56,257 bases of DNA from Rhodocyclaceae bacterium (GCA_016791115.1 JAEUNL010000037.1:1-56257), one strand, 5' to 3'. Counted from the first letter of the stretch, positions 45,267 through 55,347 are shown. Program-made: numbers and translations. The notes: generated by a model not told the origin, from the sequence alone.

Positions 45267-46688
45267 TCAGCGGTGCGCCACGTCGAGCTTGTCGACCGTG
45301 TCGAACTCGAATTTGATCTCCTTCCAGGTCTCCATCGCCACCTTGAGCTCGGGGCTGGACTGGGCTGCCTTGGTGAGGACCGCTTTGCCTTCCTTCTCGA
45401 TCGCCACGCCCTGGTTGCGCGCCTCGACGCAAGCTTCCAGCGCGACGCGGTTGGCTGCAGCGCCGGCCGCATTGCCCCACGGATGGCCGAGCGTGCCGCC
45501 GCCGAACTGCAGCACGGCATCGTCTCCGAAGATGTTGACCAGCGCCGGCATGTGCCAGACGTGGATGCCGCCGGAAGCCACCGCGAACACACCGGGCATC
45601 GAGCCCCAGTCCTGGTCGAAGAAGATGCCGCGGCTGCGGTCTTCCTTGATGTAGCGTTCGCGCAGCAGGTCGATCCAGCCCAGTGTCGAGGCGCGGTCGC
45701 CTTCGAGCTTGCCGACCACGGTACCGGTGTGCAGGTGGTCGCCGCCGGACAGGCGCAGGATCTTGGTGAGCACGCGGAAGTGGATGCCGTGGTGCGGGTT
45801 GCGGTCGAGTACGGCGTGCATGGCGCGGTGGATGTGCAGCAGCATGCCGTTGTCGCGGCACCAGTTCGCCAGGCCGGTGTTGGCGCAGAAACCGCCGGTG
45901 ATGTAGTCGTGCATGATGATCGGCGCGCCGATTTCCTTGGCGTACTCGGCACGCTTGTACATCTCTTCCGGCGTCGGCGCGGTCACGTTCAGGTAGTGAC
46001 CCTTGCGCTCGCCGGTTTCCTTCTCAGCCTTGTGGATCGCGTCCATGACGAAGTCGAAACGCTGGCGCCAGCGCATGAACGGCTGCGAGTTGACGTTCTC
46101 GTCATCCTTGGTGAAGTCGAGGCCGCCGCGCAGGCACTCATACACGGCGCGTCCATAGTTCTTCGCCGACAGGCCCAGCTTGGGTTTGATGGTGCAACCG
46201 AGCAGCGGGCGACCGTACTTGTTCATCATGTCGCGCTCGACCTGGATGCCGTGCGGGGGGCCACCGCAGGTCATCACGTAGGCGATCGGGAAGCGCACGT
46301 CTTCGAGGCGCAGGCCGCGGATCGCCTTGAAGCCGAACACGTTGCCCACCAGCGAGGTGAACACGTTGACCACGGAACCTTCCTCGAACAGATCGATCGG
46401 ATAGGCGATGAAGGCGTAGAAACAGGTATCGTCGCCCGGGACATCCTCGATGCGGTAGGCGCGACCCTTGTAGTAGTCGAGGTCGGTCAGAAGGTCGGTC
46501 CACACCGTGGTCCAGGTGCCTGTGGAGGACTCGGCCGCCACAGCGGCCGCTGCTTCCTCGCGATCGACACCGGGCTGGGGCGTGATCTTGAAGCAGGCAA
46601 GGATGTCGGTATCCTTCACCGAATAGTTCGGTTCCCAATAGGTGCTGCGGTATTCCTTCACCCCTGCGTTGTAGGTCTTGACGGCCAT
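45267..46688 (-). CDS. cbbL: RuBisCO large subunit, form IA
   Basis: This is the CO2-fixing subunit, 473 residues, the standard form IA length. Key sites are intact: TIKPKLGLS with the catalytic K168, [17 protein letters not shown] with the carbamylated K194 and the Mg ligands D196 and E197, [18 protein letters not shown] with the loop-6 Lys, and [13 protein letters not shown]. The sequence is of the proteobacterial IA type and not the IC/ID (red) type. It is the first gene of the operon, with AAAGGAG before the ATG, and is divergent from cbbR. Confidence 0.99.
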   Translation of the reverse strand: MAVKTYNAGVKEYRSTYWEPNYSVKDTDILACFKITPQPGVDREEAAAAVAAESSTGTWTTVWTDLLTDLDYYKGRAYRIEDVPGDDTCFYAFIAYPIDLFEEGSVVNVFTSLVGNVFGFKAIRGLRLEDVRFPIAYVMTCGGPPHGIQVERDMMNKYGRPLLGCTIKPKLGLSAKNYGRAVYECLRGGLDFTKDDENVNSQPFMRWRQRFDFVMDAIHKAEKETGERKGHYLNVTAPTPEEMYKRAEYAKEIGAPIIMHDYITGGFCANTGLANWCRDNGMLLHIHRAMHAVLDRNPHHGIHFRVLTKILRLSGGDHLHTGTVVGKLEGDRASTLGWIDLLRERYIKEDRSRGIFFDQDWGSMPGVFAVASGGIHVWHMPALVNIFGDDAVLQFGGGTLGHPWGNAAGAAANRVALEACVEARNQGVAIEKEGKAVLTKAAQSSPELKVAMETWKEIKFEFDTVDKLDVAHR

Positions 46689-46825
46689 CGTGCACTCCTT
46701 TGGTGTGTCTCCGTGATGGTTGGCACTCTAACAGTGCGTATCTATAATCTATAGTCAAATGTTTTGATATTTACGATAAGATACAGCTTATAAGTTGGAT
46801 GGCGTCGCACCTTGGAGGAGACATT
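46689..46825. promoter_or_regulatory. cbbL-cbbR divergent control region with two CbbR boxes
   Basis: This spacer is clearly more AT-rich than its surroundings. TAA-N7-TCA at 46745-46757 and TAA-N8-TTA at 46777-46790 fit the TNA-N7/8-TNA box reported for CbbR. The first lies inside the dyad CTATAATCTATAG (46742-46754) and the second next to CTTATAAG (46787-46794). A -35-like TTGACT on the minus strand (46758-46753) could belong to the cbbL promoter, but I find no well-placed -10. Confidence 0.6.
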
Positions 46826-47803
46826 GTGCTGAACATCACCTTTCGGCAACTCAAGATATTCGAATCCGTATCCCGCCATTTGAGTTTTTCGCGCGCGGCG
46901 GAGGAGCTTCATCTTACTCAGCCCGCGGTTTCGATGCAGGTGCGCTCGCTCGAAGATGTGGCAGGTGTACCGCTGACGGAGCAGGTCGGCAAGCGCATCC
47001 ACCTCACGGCCGCCGGCGAGGAAATGGCGCGCCATGCGCGTCGCATGGCTCAGCAGTTGCGAGAACTGGAGGAGACGATGGTCCAGTTGCGTGGCGCGCG
47101 AGGCGGGCGCATCGTCATCGGCATCGTTTCGACCGCCAAGTATTTCGCGCCGCGCATGCTGGCCGCATTCCGGCGCAGTCATCCCGAGGTCGAATTGCGC
47201 ATCGAGGTGCACAATCGCGAGCAGGTGGTCGATCTGCTCGGTGAGAATCGCATCGACGTGGCGATCATGGGGCGCCCGCCCCAGGCCTTCGAGACGGTCG
47301 CCGAAGTGTTTGCCGATCATCCGCTGATCTTCGTTGCCGAACCGGAGCATCCTTTGGTCGGACGCGAGCGCATCGACCCCAAGGAGCTTGCCGGCGAAAC
47401 CTTCCTGATCCGGGAGACCGGCTCGGGCACGCGCAGCACCATGGAAGCGTTCTTTGCAGAGAACGGGATCAAGCCGAGGTCGGCATTCGAGATGGCGAGC
47501 AATGAGACGATCAAGCAGGCCGTGATGGCCGGCATGGGCATCGCATTCATCTCTGCGCACACCTGCGGCCTCGAACTCGAGGCAAAGCGATTGGTGCCGC
47601 TATCGGTCGCCGGTACGCCGGTTCTGCGTCAGTGGTTCGTGGTGCGGCGTGCCGAAAAGCGGATGTTGCCCGCCATGAACGACTTCATCTGTTTCCTGCG
47701 TGACGACGGTGCGCAATTGATCCAGGAGAACTGCCGACTGCTGCCGGTGACCGCGCCGGTTTCCCGGCGCGGTCGTGCCGACAAGAGCGCCGTCACGAGC
47801 TAG
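46826..47803 (+). CDS. cbbR: LysR-type regulator of CO2 fixation CbbR
   Basis: CbbR activates the divergent cbb operon in response to metabolites such as RuBP, PEP or NADPH, depending on the species. The 325 residues begin with the winged helix FRQLKIFESVSRHLSFSRAA and HLTQPAVSMQVRSLEDVAGV (about 5-60), followed by the two-lobed co-inducer domain with IGIVSTAKYFAPRML, FLIRETGSGTRSTMEAFF and NETIKQAVMAGMGIAFIS. I prefer GTG 46826, with GGAGGAG five bases upstream; ATG 46799 would add nine residues. The last 11 bases overlap the convergent phosphatase gene. Confidence 0.93.
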   Translation: MLNITFRQLKIFESVSRHLSFSRAAEELHLTQPAVSMQVRSLEDVAGVPLTEQVGKRIHLTAAGEEMARHARRMAQQLRELEETMVQLRGARGGRIVIGIVSTAKYFAPRMLAAFRRSHPEVELRIEVHNREQVVDLLGENRIDVAIMGRPPQAFETVAEVFADHPLIFVAEPEHPLVGRERIDPKELAGETFLIRETGSGTRSTMEAFFAENGIKPRSAFEMASNETIKQAVMAGMGIAFISAHTCGLELEAKRLVPLSVAGTPVLRQWFVVRRAEKRMLPAMNDFICFLRDDGAQLIQENCRLLPVTAPVSRRGRADKSAVTS

Positions 47804-48608
47804 CGCGCAACCATTCGACCCACGCCTTGAATGCTGAAGGATGGGCTGCGCCAATCACGGCTCGACGCCAGGGATCGGCCGCGTCGAAGTCGTCGTGTTC
47901 GGGGGAGCACATGAATCCGCCCGCTTCCGCCAGGATCAAGCGGCCCGCCGCATAGTCCCACAGCATCTGCCCACCGTGCAGGTAGAGATCCAGCCGGCCG
48001 GCCGCGACGAAGCACCATTCGATCGCGCTGCTGCCGAAATTGCGTTGGGAATAGTACGGTGGGCGAGTGGCAAGACGATCGGCCAGCGATTTGGGAACAC
48101 GCTTGAAATCCACGCCTGCAACACAATCCGCAAGCGAATTGTGAGGTACGCGCAGCGGCAGGCGCATCCCGTTCAGGTAGGCGCCGCGCCCGTTTTCGGC
48201 ATAGAAGGCCTCGTCGGTCGCCGGGTTGTAGACGCAGGCGAACTGCGGCCGTGCATCGCGGTAGAAAGCGACAGAAGTGCCGAAGAACGGGATGCCGTTG
48301 ACCAAGTTGGTGGTACCGTCTATCGGATCGATGATCCAGATACCGTCGCCGCCCTGGGACCACACCTGCCGCTGCCTTTCGGCGGTCATTTCTTCCCCCA
48401 GCACGGGCCGGTCGATGATCTCGCGCAGGCTTTCCTCAAGCCATTCCTGTGCTGCGACGTCTACTTCGGTGAGCAAGCTCCCGTCTGCCTTGCGTTCTCG
48501 AACCGCCGTCATGTAGCGCGGCATGATCACCTCGCGGCCAAGTGCGCGCAGCCGCTCCACCAGCGCGAGGCAGTGGACTGAAACGTGTGGCGCTCCGCTC
48601 GGCGGCAT
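47793..48608 (-). CDS. Inositol monophosphatase family protein
   Basis: This 271-residue Mg-dependent phosphatase of the IMPase/SuhB superfamily may act on inositol phosphate, histidinol phosphate or a sugar bisphosphate. The metal motifs are intact: GEEMT as the first Glu site, WIIDPIDGTTNLVNG, and the late WDYAAGRLILAEAGG. SuhB proper usually has a different N terminus, so I leave the symbol blank. It starts one base after the stop of the thioredoxin-like gene. It is next to cbbR, and a link to carbon metabolism is possible but only suggested by position. Confidence 0.88.
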   Translation of the reverse strand: MPPSGAPHVSVHCLALVERLRALGREVIMPRYMTAVRERKADGSLLTEVDVAAQEWLEESLREIIDRPVLGEEMTAERQRQVWSQGGDGIWIIDPIDGTTNLVNGIPFFGTSVAFYRDARPQFACVYNPATDEAFYAENGRGAYLNGMRLPLRVPHNSLADCVAGVDFKRVPKSLADRLATRPPYYSQRNFGSSAIEWCFVAAGRLDLYLHGGQMLWDYAAGRLILAEAGGFMCSPEHDDFDAADPWRRAVIGAAHPSAFKAWVEWLRASS

Positions 48609-48609
48609 G

Positions 48610-49167
48610 TCAGGAATCACGCCACTTGATCGAGCAGCCGATCGAGGCGATCTGCTCGCGCGGACCTTCTCCGGTTCGGGCAATTTGCAGCATCGCCTCG
48701 AACAGATCGCGGCGCGAGCCGTCGGGGGCAGCTTCCTTGCGCGATACATCGAGGCGTCCGCGATACTGCAATTCCTGCGCCGCATTGAAGCCAAAGAAAT
48801 CGGGTGTGCATACCGCGCCCCAAGCGCGCGCAACCTCCTGCGTCTCGTCGATCACATACGGGAATGGAAAGGCGAGGTCGTGGGCGACACGAGCCATGTT
48901 TTCGAACGAGTCCTCGGGGTAATCGGCAGGGTCGTTCGACATGATGGCGATCGATCCGACACCATGTGTCGCCAACTCGCGCGCGTCGCGCACGATGCGA
49001 TCTATGATTGCCTTGACGTACGGGCAGTGGTTGCAGATGAACATGACGAGAAGGCCGTTCGGGCCGCGGGCGCTCTCTAGCGTGTGGCGCATGCCATCGA
49101 CGCCCGGCAGGTCGAATCCCGGCGGCTGCCAGCCGAATTCGCAAACGGGAGGATTGAGGCTGACCAT
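48610..49167 (-). CDS. Thioredoxin-like (AhpC/TSA-type) protein
   Basis: This 185-residue protein has the thioredoxin fold with the motif C45-N-H-C48 in VMFICNHCPYVKAI, typical of a small AhpC/TSA-like group. SIAIMSNDPADYPEDSFENM and CTPDFFGFNAAQELQYRGRLD follow. No signal peptide is seen, so it is cytosolic. Known relatives are annotated as thioredoxin family or redoxin proteins without a proven substrate. ATG 49167 is close to the divergent rsmE. It probably forms an operon with the phosphatase, since the genes are one base apart. Confidence 0.9.
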   Translation of the reverse strand: MVSLNPPVCEFGWQPPGFDLPGVDGMRHTLESARGPNGLLVMFICNHCPYVKAIIDRIVRDARELATHGVGSIAIMSNDPADYPEDSFENMARVAHDLAFPFPYVIDETQEVARAWGAVCTPDFFGFNAAQELQYRGRLDVSRKEAAPDGSRRDLFEAMLQIARTGEGPREQIASIGCSIKWRDS

Positions 49168-49208
49168 GGTGTGCCCGGCGCAGTGGAGTTGTGTCGGATA
49201 ATAACAAA

Positions 49209-49958
49209 ATGAACCCGCGCTTCTTTTGTGCCGAGCCGATGCGCGTCGGCAGCACGCTGCAACTGCCGCCCGAGATCGCCCATCATGCCGTTCGCGTCCT
49301 GCGCCTGCGGGCCGGCGCCCCGATCGTACTGTTCGATGGAAGCGGTGGCGAGTATCGCGCGCGCCTCCAGACGGAGGGTCGCGATGTGACGGCAATCGTT
49401 GAGGCACATGATCCGGTCGAGCGGGAATCGCCGCTCGGACTCGTGCTGGTTCAGGCCCTGCCGGCCGGCGACAAGCTGGACTGGATCGTCGAGAAGGCGG
49501 TCGAACTGGGCGTTTCGGCCATCGTGCCGGTGGTTGCAGAACGCAGTGTGGTGCGACTTTCCGGCGAGCGCGCCGAGAAGCGGCTTGCGCATGTGCGCGG
49601 GGTGGCGCGTGCCGCCTGCGAGCAGTGCGGCCGCAACCGCATTCCGGTCGTCGAGCCGATCGAGACGCTGGGCAGCTGTCTGTCGCGCAGCCGCGATTGG
49701 CCCGGCCTTCGCTTCGTTCTGTCACCGGGCGGCGCGGTGCCATTGACCGGGCCGCTGTCGGCGCCCCGGGACGTGGCGCTGCTCGTCGGACCTGAGGGCG
49801 GGTGGTCGGATGCCGAACTGAAGGCGATCCGCGTCGCCGGCTGGGAGGCGCTGGCCCTCGGTACGCGCATCCTTCGCACCGAAACCGCCGGCCTCGCCGC
49901 GCTTGCCGTGATGCAGGCGCGCTGGGGGGATTTCCGGCAGTCGGCTGGGGAAGCGTAG
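49209..49958 (+). CDS. rsmE: 16S rRNA (uracil1498-N3)-methyltransferase
   Basis: RsmE methylates U1498 of 16S rRNA with SAM. The 249 residues have the PUA-like N-terminal domain (RFFCAEPMRVGSTLQLPPEI and HHAVRVLRL) and the SPOUT knot, seen in LVQALPAGDKLDWIVEKAVE, LLVGPEGGWSDAEL and LGTRILRTETAGLAALA. I chose ATG 49209 because MNPRFF fits the family start; a GTG at 49191 with a near GGAG is possible and would add six residues. It is divergent from the thioredoxin-like gene by 41 bases. Confidence 0.95.
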   Translation: MNPRFFCAEPMRVGSTLQLPPEIAHHAVRVLRLRAGAPIVLFDGSGGEYRARLQTEGRDVTAIVEAHDPVERESPLGLVLVQALPAGDKLDWIVEKAVELGVSAIVPVVAERSVVRLSGERAEKRLAHVRGVARAACEQCGRNRIPVVEPIETLGSCLSRSRDWPGLRFVLSPGGAVPLTGPLSAPRDVALLVGPEGGWSDAELKAIRVAGWEALALGTRILRTETAGLAALAVMQARWGDFRQSAGEA

Positions 49959-50042
49959 GCATGCCGCGCATGCTCGGGTAGCATGCCGGATTCTCGGCAA
50001 ACAGACGGACAGCGCCGGCAGATGCGGCGCGGCGAACGGACC

Positions 50043-51368
50043 ATGGATTCACCACGCATATTCGTTTCCTGGGTGCGGAGCGCGGCGCCCTACATCCATG
50101 CCTTTGGCGGCAAGACATTCGTCATCGCTTTCGCTGGCGAGGTGATTGCCGGGCCGGCGGCGCAGGCGCTGGCACACGACATCAACCTGCTTGCAGCGCT
50201 CGGCGTCAAGCTGGTGCTGGTGCATGGTGCGCGACCGCAGATCGACGAGGAGATGGCGCGACGCGGACTTACCCCGCGCTACCACCATGGGTTGCGCGTC
50301 ACCGATGCCGAAGCGCTGGAATGCGTGAAATCGGCGATGGGCGTCACCCGCCTCGAGATCGAGGCGTTGCTCTCACAAGGGCTGCCCAATACGCCGATGG
50401 CCGGCGCTTATGTGCGCGTCACCGGCGGCAACTTCATCACCGCCAAGCCGGTGGGCGTGGTCGATGGTGTCGATTACCAATACACCGGGGCGGTGCGCCG
50501 CGTCATTGCGGACGAGATTCGCGCCGACTTGGAACAGGAGAATGTCGTGCTCATTTCGCCGATGGGGTTTTCTCCGTCGGGCGAAATATTCAATCTCGGC
50601 ATGGAGGAGGTCGCCGCACAGGTGGCGATGGCAATCAATGCCGAGAAACTGGTCTTCCTGTGCGACGTCAACGGCATCACCGACGGCCGCGGCCGGCTCA
50701 TACCGGCGATGACCGCGGACGAGGTCGAGAAGCTCCTCGGCGGGCGGCGCAAGCTGTCGGAGGACATGGGGCTCTACCTGCCGTGGGCGGTGAAGGCGGT
50801 ACGCGGCGGCGTCAATCGCGTACACCTCGTCAGTGAAGACGTCGATGGTGCGCTGCTTCTCGAATTCTTCACCCGCGAGGGCGTCGGGTCGGTGATTACC
50901 CGCGATGCCCTCGCCCGCGTTCGCCAGGCGACCGTCGAGGATGTCGGCGCGATCATCGGTGTCATCGCGCCGCTCGAAGCGGACGGCACGCTCGTGCCGC
51001 GCGGGCGCGAACGCCTCGAGATGGAGATCGAGCGCTTCTCGGTCCTCGAGGTGGACGACGTCATCATCGGTTGCGCAGCGCTTTATCCGTTCAACAACGA
51101 CAAGGCCGGCGAGCTCGCCTGCCTCGCGGTGATGCCCGGATATCGTCGCGAAGGCTACGGCGAGGCGTTGATGCACCACATCGAATTGCGCGCACGCAAA
51201 ATCAGACTGCAGGATCTGTTCGTGCTCACCACGCGCACCGCGCACTGGTTCGTCGAGCGCGGCTTTCGCGAAGCGGGCATTGAGGCGCTGCCGCGACGCA
51301 GGCGCGAGTTGTACAACCTGCAGCGGCGCTCGAAGGTCTTGATCAAGTCGCTGGCCGAAGCCGACTGA
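50043..51368 (+). CDS. argA: Amino-acid N-acetyltransferase (N-acetylglutamate synthase)
   Basis: ArgA makes N-acetylglutamate, the first step of arginine synthesis. The 441 residues join an N-terminal amino-acid-kinase-like domain (about 20-285; VKLVLVHGARPQIDEEMARRG and ENVVLISPMGFSPSGEIFNL) with a C-terminal GNAT domain (about 295-435; CLAVMPGYRREGYGEALMHH). The kinase-like part serves for arginine feedback in known ArgA. ATG 50043 begins MDSPRIFVSWVR; an earlier in-frame start at 49983 adds unrelated residues. It lies 84 bases after rsmE. Confidence 0.96.
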   Translation: MDSPRIFVSWVRSAAPYIHAFGGKTFVIAFAGEVIAGPAAQALAHDINLLAALGVKLVLVHGARPQIDEEMARRGLTPRYHHGLRVTDAEALECVKSAMGVTRLEIEALLSQGLPNTPMAGAYVRVTGGNFITAKPVGVVDGVDYQYTGAVRRVIADEIRADLEQENVVLISPMGFSPSGEIFNLGMEEVAAQVAMAINAEKLVFLCDVNGITDGRGRLIPAMTADEVEKLLGGRRKLSEDMGLYLPWAVKAVRGGVNRVHLVSEDVDGALLLEFFTREGVGSVITRDALARVRQATVEDVGAIIGVIAPLEADGTLVPRGRERLEMEIERFSVLEVDDVIIGCAALYPFNNDKAGELACLAVMPGYRREGYGEALMHHIELRARKIRLQDLFVLTTRTAHWFVERGFREAGIEALPRRRRELYNLQRRSKVLIKSLAEAD

Positions 51369-51383
51369 GCGGAGAGCCCGGAC

Positions 51384-53498
51384 TTGCGTCGCGGCCAATC
51401 GCATCCGTTCGAGCAGATCCGACGCGCAGGCCGGGGCCCATTGCGGTTGTGGCGCACCCTGGGTTTTCGCTTTGCCGTGGTCGTCATGCTGGTGGTTGCG
51501 ATCACCGTCACGCTGCTCACCGTCAAGGGCATCCGTCTGCTCGATGCCAGCCTGATAAGGCGGGAGAACGAGCGCCTGGACGAAATCCGGGCGCTGATCA
51601 ATGCCACGATCGCGCTGCATCTGTCCCGCAACGAACTGGCAACGGTTCGGCACGAGATTCAGGCAATCCGCTCGGACAGCGGACTGCTGTACATCGTGCT
51701 CCTGGATCGTGATCAGCGGATTCTTACCGCCGAGGGATGGCCCGTCGACCGCCCGCTTCCCGCGCCGGTCGAGCGCGTCGATACCATTTCGCCGGCGGCC
51801 GGCCGCATCGACACCTACGCCACGGTGATGCGCGACGGGCGTGTCTGGGGACACGTCCTGTTCGGAGTGTCGACCGACAACCTGCAGCGCGTTAGGCGGC
51901 AGATGGTGTGGCAGAACCTCACCATCGGTCTGATCGCCGCATTGCTTGCGGGCGGGGCGAGCTGGTTGCTCGGCAGGCTGGTGACACGCGAATTGAGGGC
52001 GCTGCGAGCTGCAACGGCTGCAATCGGCAGCGGCGAAACACAGACTCGGCTGTTGGTGAGCCGGCATGACGAGATCGGCGAACTCGCCACGGCGTTCAAC
52101 CGCATGGCTGGCGCGCTCGATGACCGCATGGAAGCGTTGGTCAGGAGCGAGGCGCGTTTCCACGCGATCGCGGACTTCACTTACGGCGTGGAGGCATGGT
52201 TCAACCCGGCGGGCAGGCTGGTGTGGATCAACCGTTCGATCGAGAGGGTTGCCGGATTCACGCCCGTGGAGTGCGTGCTTGCGCCCGATCTGTTCGACCT
52301 GCTCGTCTATTCAAAGGACCGGCGTGCAGTGCAGGAGGCGTTCGCACTCGCAATGCAGGGCAAGCCGACGCCGAATTTCGAGGCTCGCATCCAGTGCAAG
52401 GACGGCTCGACCATTTGGGCAGGGCTGAACTGGCAGCCGATCTTCGGCCCTGACGGCGAGCATCTTGGCTTGCGCGTATCGGGCGACGACATATCGTCTC
52501 GCAAGCAGGCGGAGATCAGGCTCCTCGACACGGTCGTCGAGTTGCGGCGCGAGCAGTCGCTCAAGGAGTACTACCTGAAGCGCAGCGAGGAAGAGCGCTT
52601 CCGGCTCGCCGCGCTGCTCGATGTGCTGCAGATCGGCATCCTCTTCGTCGGTCGCGACCGGCGGGTCGTCTACACCAATCGCGCCTTCAGGCGCGTATGG
52701 GGGTTTGCCGAAACGGATGATTTCGACGGCATGCGCGATGCCGTGCTGATGGAGCGCATGGACGGGCGCCTGATCGATGCCGGCGCCTTCCGGCTCCACG
52801 TCGACGCGGTGGTCAAGTCGCGCGAGGTAACGCGTCCGTTCGAGTTCGCGCTGAGGGACGGACGCACGCTCGCGGACGCGTCGGCGGTGGTGTCCGGTCC
52901 GTCGCCGATCATGTATATCGGCCGCGTCTGGCTATTCGAGGACGTCACCGAGCGCAACCGCGTCGCCGAGCAACTGACGCACCTTGCCGAACGCGATCCG
53001 CTGACCGGCCTGTACAACCGCCGGCGCTTCCACGAGGAGCTCGACCGGATGGTGGCCGATGCGACGCGGCGTCGCGCCGAGCTCGGGGTTCTGGTGCTGG
53101 ACCTCGACGGATTCAAGCCGATCAACGACAACCATGGACACCACGCCGGCGATCAGGTGCTGGTCAGGATTGCGCGGGAACTGGGCAGCATCGTCCGGCG
53201 CAGCGAAATGTTCTTTCGCCTCGGCGGCGACGAATTTGCGATGCTCGCGCAGGACACTTCCGAGTTCGAGATGATCGGCCTCGCGCGCCGCGTCGCGGCC
53301 GCGGTCGCCGAGTTGCGCTTCACCTTCGGCGGTGATCGCGTGTCGCGAATCACCGCGAGCCTCGGCATTGCGATCTTTCCGCAGCATGCCGAGAACGGCG
53401 AGCAACTGGTCACTCACGCTGATAGCGCGATGTACCAGGCCAAGAGCGCCGGCAAGAACCACTGGCGCATCTATCGCGGCACCTCGCGTGCGTCGTGA
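51384..53498 (+). CDS. Membrane sensor diguanylate cyclase (HAMP-PAS-PAS-GGDEF)
   Basis: This 704-residue protein should make c-di-GMP on a sensed signal. The order is: a membrane segment (about 28-46), a periplasmic sensor region (about 47-175), a second membrane segment (about 178-198), HAMP (about 199-250), PAS (about 255-375), a short coiled coil, a second PAS (about 405-525) and GGDEF (about 535-700). The active motif is intact at 614-618 ([11 protein letters not shown]); the RxxD inhibitory site is absent, since RSEM stands there. Translation probably starts at TTG 51384, with GGAG upstream, 15 bases after argA. The signal is unknown. Confidence 0.9.
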   Translation: MRRGQSHPFEQIRRAGRGPLRLWRTLGFRFAVVVMLVVAITVTLLTVKGIRLLDASLIRRENERLDEIRALINATIALHLSRNELATVRHEIQAIRSDSGLLYIVLLDRDQRILTAEGWPVDRPLPAPVERVDTISPAAGRIDTYATVMRDGRVWGHVLFGVSTDNLQRVRRQMVWQNLTIGLIAALLAGGASWLLGRLVTRELRALRAATAAIGSGETQTRLLVSRHDEIGELATAFNRMAGALDDRMEALVRSEARFHAIADFTYGVEAWFNPAGRLVWINRSIERVAGFTPVECVLAPDLFDLLVYSKDRRAVQEAFALAMQGKPTPNFEARIQCKDGSTIWAGLNWQPIFGPDGEHLGLRVSGDDISSRKQAEIRLLDTVVELRREQSLKEYYLKRSEEERFRLAALLDVLQIGILFVGRDRRVVYTNRAFRRVWGFAETDDFDGMRDAVLMERMDGRLIDAGAFRLHVDAVVKSREVTRPFEFALRDGRTLADASAVVSGPSPIMYIGRVWLFEDVTERNRVAEQLTHLAERDPLTGLYNRRRFHEELDRMVADATRRRAELGVLVLDLDGFKPINDNHGHHAGDQVLVRIARELGSIVRRSEMFFRLGGDEFAMLAQDTSEFEMIGLARRVAAAVAELRFTFGGDRVSRITASLGIAIFPQHAENGEQLVTHADSAMYQAKSAGKNHWRIYRGTSRAS

Positions 53499-53584
53499 GC
53501 GCGACGGCGGCGCGAGTTCCGCTAAAATGGAGCCATGCGTCGCGGAGCGTCCGCGGCTTCGAACTTCGTTGCAGGAGAATTCAG

Positions 53585-53857
53585 ATGGCTCGCATGGTCA
53601 AATGCGTCAAACTCGGGCGTGAAGCCGAAGGGCTCGATTTCCCCACCTATCCGGGCGAGCTCGGTAAGCGGATATTCGAGAACGTCTCGAAAGAGGCTTG
53701 GCAGCAATGGATCCGCCACCAGACCATGCTGGTGAATGAGAACCGCCTCAACCTCGCCGACGCCCGCGCCCGCAAATACCTTGCCGAGCAGATGGAAAAG
53801 CATTTCTTCGGCGACGGTGCCGACGGCATCCAGGGCTACGTGCCACCGCCGGCGTGA
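53585..53857 (+). CDS. yggX: Oxidative damage protection / Fe(II) trafficking protein YggX
   Basis: This is a 90-residue protein of the YggX family, which protects Fe-S clusters from oxidation and may carry iron. The pattern is complete: [20 protein letters not shown] with the conserved Cys at position 7, [39 protein letters not shown] and the end [14 protein letters not shown] 53585 has AGGAG eight bases upstream. The frame stays open to 53495 without family sequence. It has its own terminator and lies 86 bases after the GGDEF gene. Confidence 0.96.
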   Translation: MARMVKCVKLGREAEGLDFPTYPGELGKRIFENVSKEAWQQWIRHQTMLVNENRLNLADARARKYLAEQMEKHFFGDGADGIQGYVPPPA

Positions 53858-53877
53858 GCGCAAACGGGTAAACGCAA

Positions 53878-53901
53878 ACGGGGCGCTGCGGCGCCCCGTT
53901 G
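53878..53901. terminator. Bidirectional terminator between yggX and phoU
   Basis: ACGGGGCGC (53878-53886) pairs perfectly with GCGCCCCGT (53891-53899) around TGCG. The flanking T and A runs are short. The convergent arrangement of yggX and phoU supports a shared terminator. Confidence 0.75.
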
Positions 53902-53920
53902 TGCATCGTGGTCCAGGGCG

Positions 53921-54628
53921 TCAGCCCGACGAGACCTCGCGCTCGATCTCTTCCAGGCTGGTGTGGCGCACGTCGCGGCCCTTGACCAGGTAGACCACGT
54001 ACTCGGACATGTTCTTCGAATGGTCCCCGATGCGTTCGATCGACTTGGCGATGAACAGGATTTCGAGCGATCGCGAGATCGTGCGCGGGTCTTCCATCAT
54101 GAAGGTGATGAGCTGGCGCATGATGGACTTGAACTCGCGGTCCACCTCGGAGTCTTCCCGCACCACCGATGCCGCTGCCTGGACGTCGAGTCGCGCGAAG
54201 GCGTCGAGCGCCTTGTGCAGCATGTCGGCGGCGAGTCCGGCCACGTGGCGCAACTCGATGCGCGGCACGAAACCGGCCTCGGCTTCGTGGATGCGCTTGG
54301 CCATCTTGGCAATCTTCTTTGCCTCGTCGCCGATGCGTTCCAAGTCTGTGATGGTCTTGATCACGGCCATCACGGTGCGCAAGTCGCTGGCCGCGGGCTG
54401 GCGCTTCGCGATGATCTGGCTGCACGCCTCGTCGAGTTCGACTTCGAGAAGGTTCACGCGATTGTCGTTGGCGATCACCTGATCGATGACGAACATTTCG
54501 CCCGAGGCGAGCCCCTCCATCGCCTTGGCGATCTGCTGCTCGACCAGCCCGCCCATTTGCAGCACCTTGGTGCGGATGTTCTCCAGTTCGGCGTCGAACT
54601 GCTTCGAGGTGTGTTCGGGCATTTCCAT
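53921..54628 (-). CDS. phoU: Phosphate signalling protein PhoU
   Basis: PhoU represses the Pho regulon through PstB and PhoR and limits phosphate uptake. The 235 residues are two similar three-helix bundles with the E/DxxxD metal motifs: ITDLERIGDEAKKIAKMA in the first half and KSIERIGDHSKNMSEYVVYL in the second. The start MEMPEHTSKQFDAELE has GGAGGA nine bases upstream. No pst or phoBR genes are within the window. It is downstream of rpiA on the same strand (53-base gap). Confidence 0.97.
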   Translation of the reverse strand: MEMPEHTSKQFDAELENIRTKVLQMGGLVEQQIAKAMEGLASGEMFVIDQVIANDNRVNLLEVELDEACSQIIAKRQPAASDLRTVMAVIKTITDLERIGDEAKKIAKMAKRIHEAEAGFVPRIELRHVAGLAADMLHKALDAFARLDVQAAASVVREDSEVDREFKSIMRQLITFMMEDPRTISRSLEILFIAKSIERIGDHSKNMSEYVVYLVKGRDVRHTSLEEIEREVSSG

Positions 54629-54681
54629 TCCTAGGTTCCTCCGGCTACAGCCATGCAGGCTAGCAGCCGAAGGTGACAGTT

Positions 54682-55347
54682 TTATTGCGGTCGTTTCAAT
54701 TCGATGACACCCTCGGGGCCGCCGATCAGCGCCACATCGGCGCCGCGCCGTGCGAACAGGCCGTTGGTGACGACCCCAACGATGTCGTTGAGCCGCCTTT
54801 CGAGTTCACCCGGATTCTCGATCTGCATGCCATGCACGTCGAGGATCACGTTGCCGTTGTCGGTGGTGAAGCCGGTGCGCAATCGCGGTTCGTAACCCAT
54901 GGCGCGCACCTGACGTTCAACGTACGCGCGCGCCATCGGGATGACTTCGATCGGCAGCGGAAAGCGCCCGAGCAGCGCGACGCGCTTCGAGGCGTCGGCG
55001 ATACAGACGAAGGTCCTTGCCACTGCGGCGACGATTTTCTCGCGTGTCAGTGCGCCGCCGCCGCCCTTGATCATCGACAGACCGGCATCGATCTCGTCCG
55101 CGCCGTCGACATAGACCGGCAGCGTGTCTACTTCATTGAGATCCATCACGGCGATGCCGTGCTTGCGCAGCCGCGCCGCCGTCGCCTCGGAACTCGCGAC
55201 CGCGCCGCGGATCAGCCCCGTGGCCGCGCCGAGTTCGTCGATGAAGAAATTGGCTGTCGAGCCGGTGCCGACGCCGATGATGCTGCCGGCCGGCACGTAC
55301 TTGATGGCCGCGCGCGCGACGGCCTGCTTCAGTTCATCCTGGGTCAT
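54682..55347 (-). CDS. rpiA: Ribose-5-phosphate isomerase A
   Basis: RpiA interconverts ribose 5-phosphate and ribulose 5-phosphate, feeding phosphoribulokinase. The 221 residues are the normal RpiA length. Motifs seen are [35 protein letters not shown] (with the catalytic Asp) and [19 protein letters not shown] 55347 gives the family start [15 protein letters not shown]; the frame extends to 55437 without it. It is upstream of phoU and lies about 8 kb from the cbb operon, outside it. Confidence 0.97.
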   Translation of the reverse strand: MTQDELKQAVARAAIKYVPAGSIIGVGTGSTANFFIDELGAATGLIRGAVASSEATAARLRKHGIAVMDLNEVDTLPVYVDGADEIDAGLSMIKGGGGALTREKIVAAVARTFVCIADASKRVALLGRFPLPIEVIPMARAYVERQVRAMGYEPRLRTGFTTDNGNVILDVHGMQIENPGELERRLNDIVGVVTNGLFARRGADVALIGGPEGVIELKRPQ

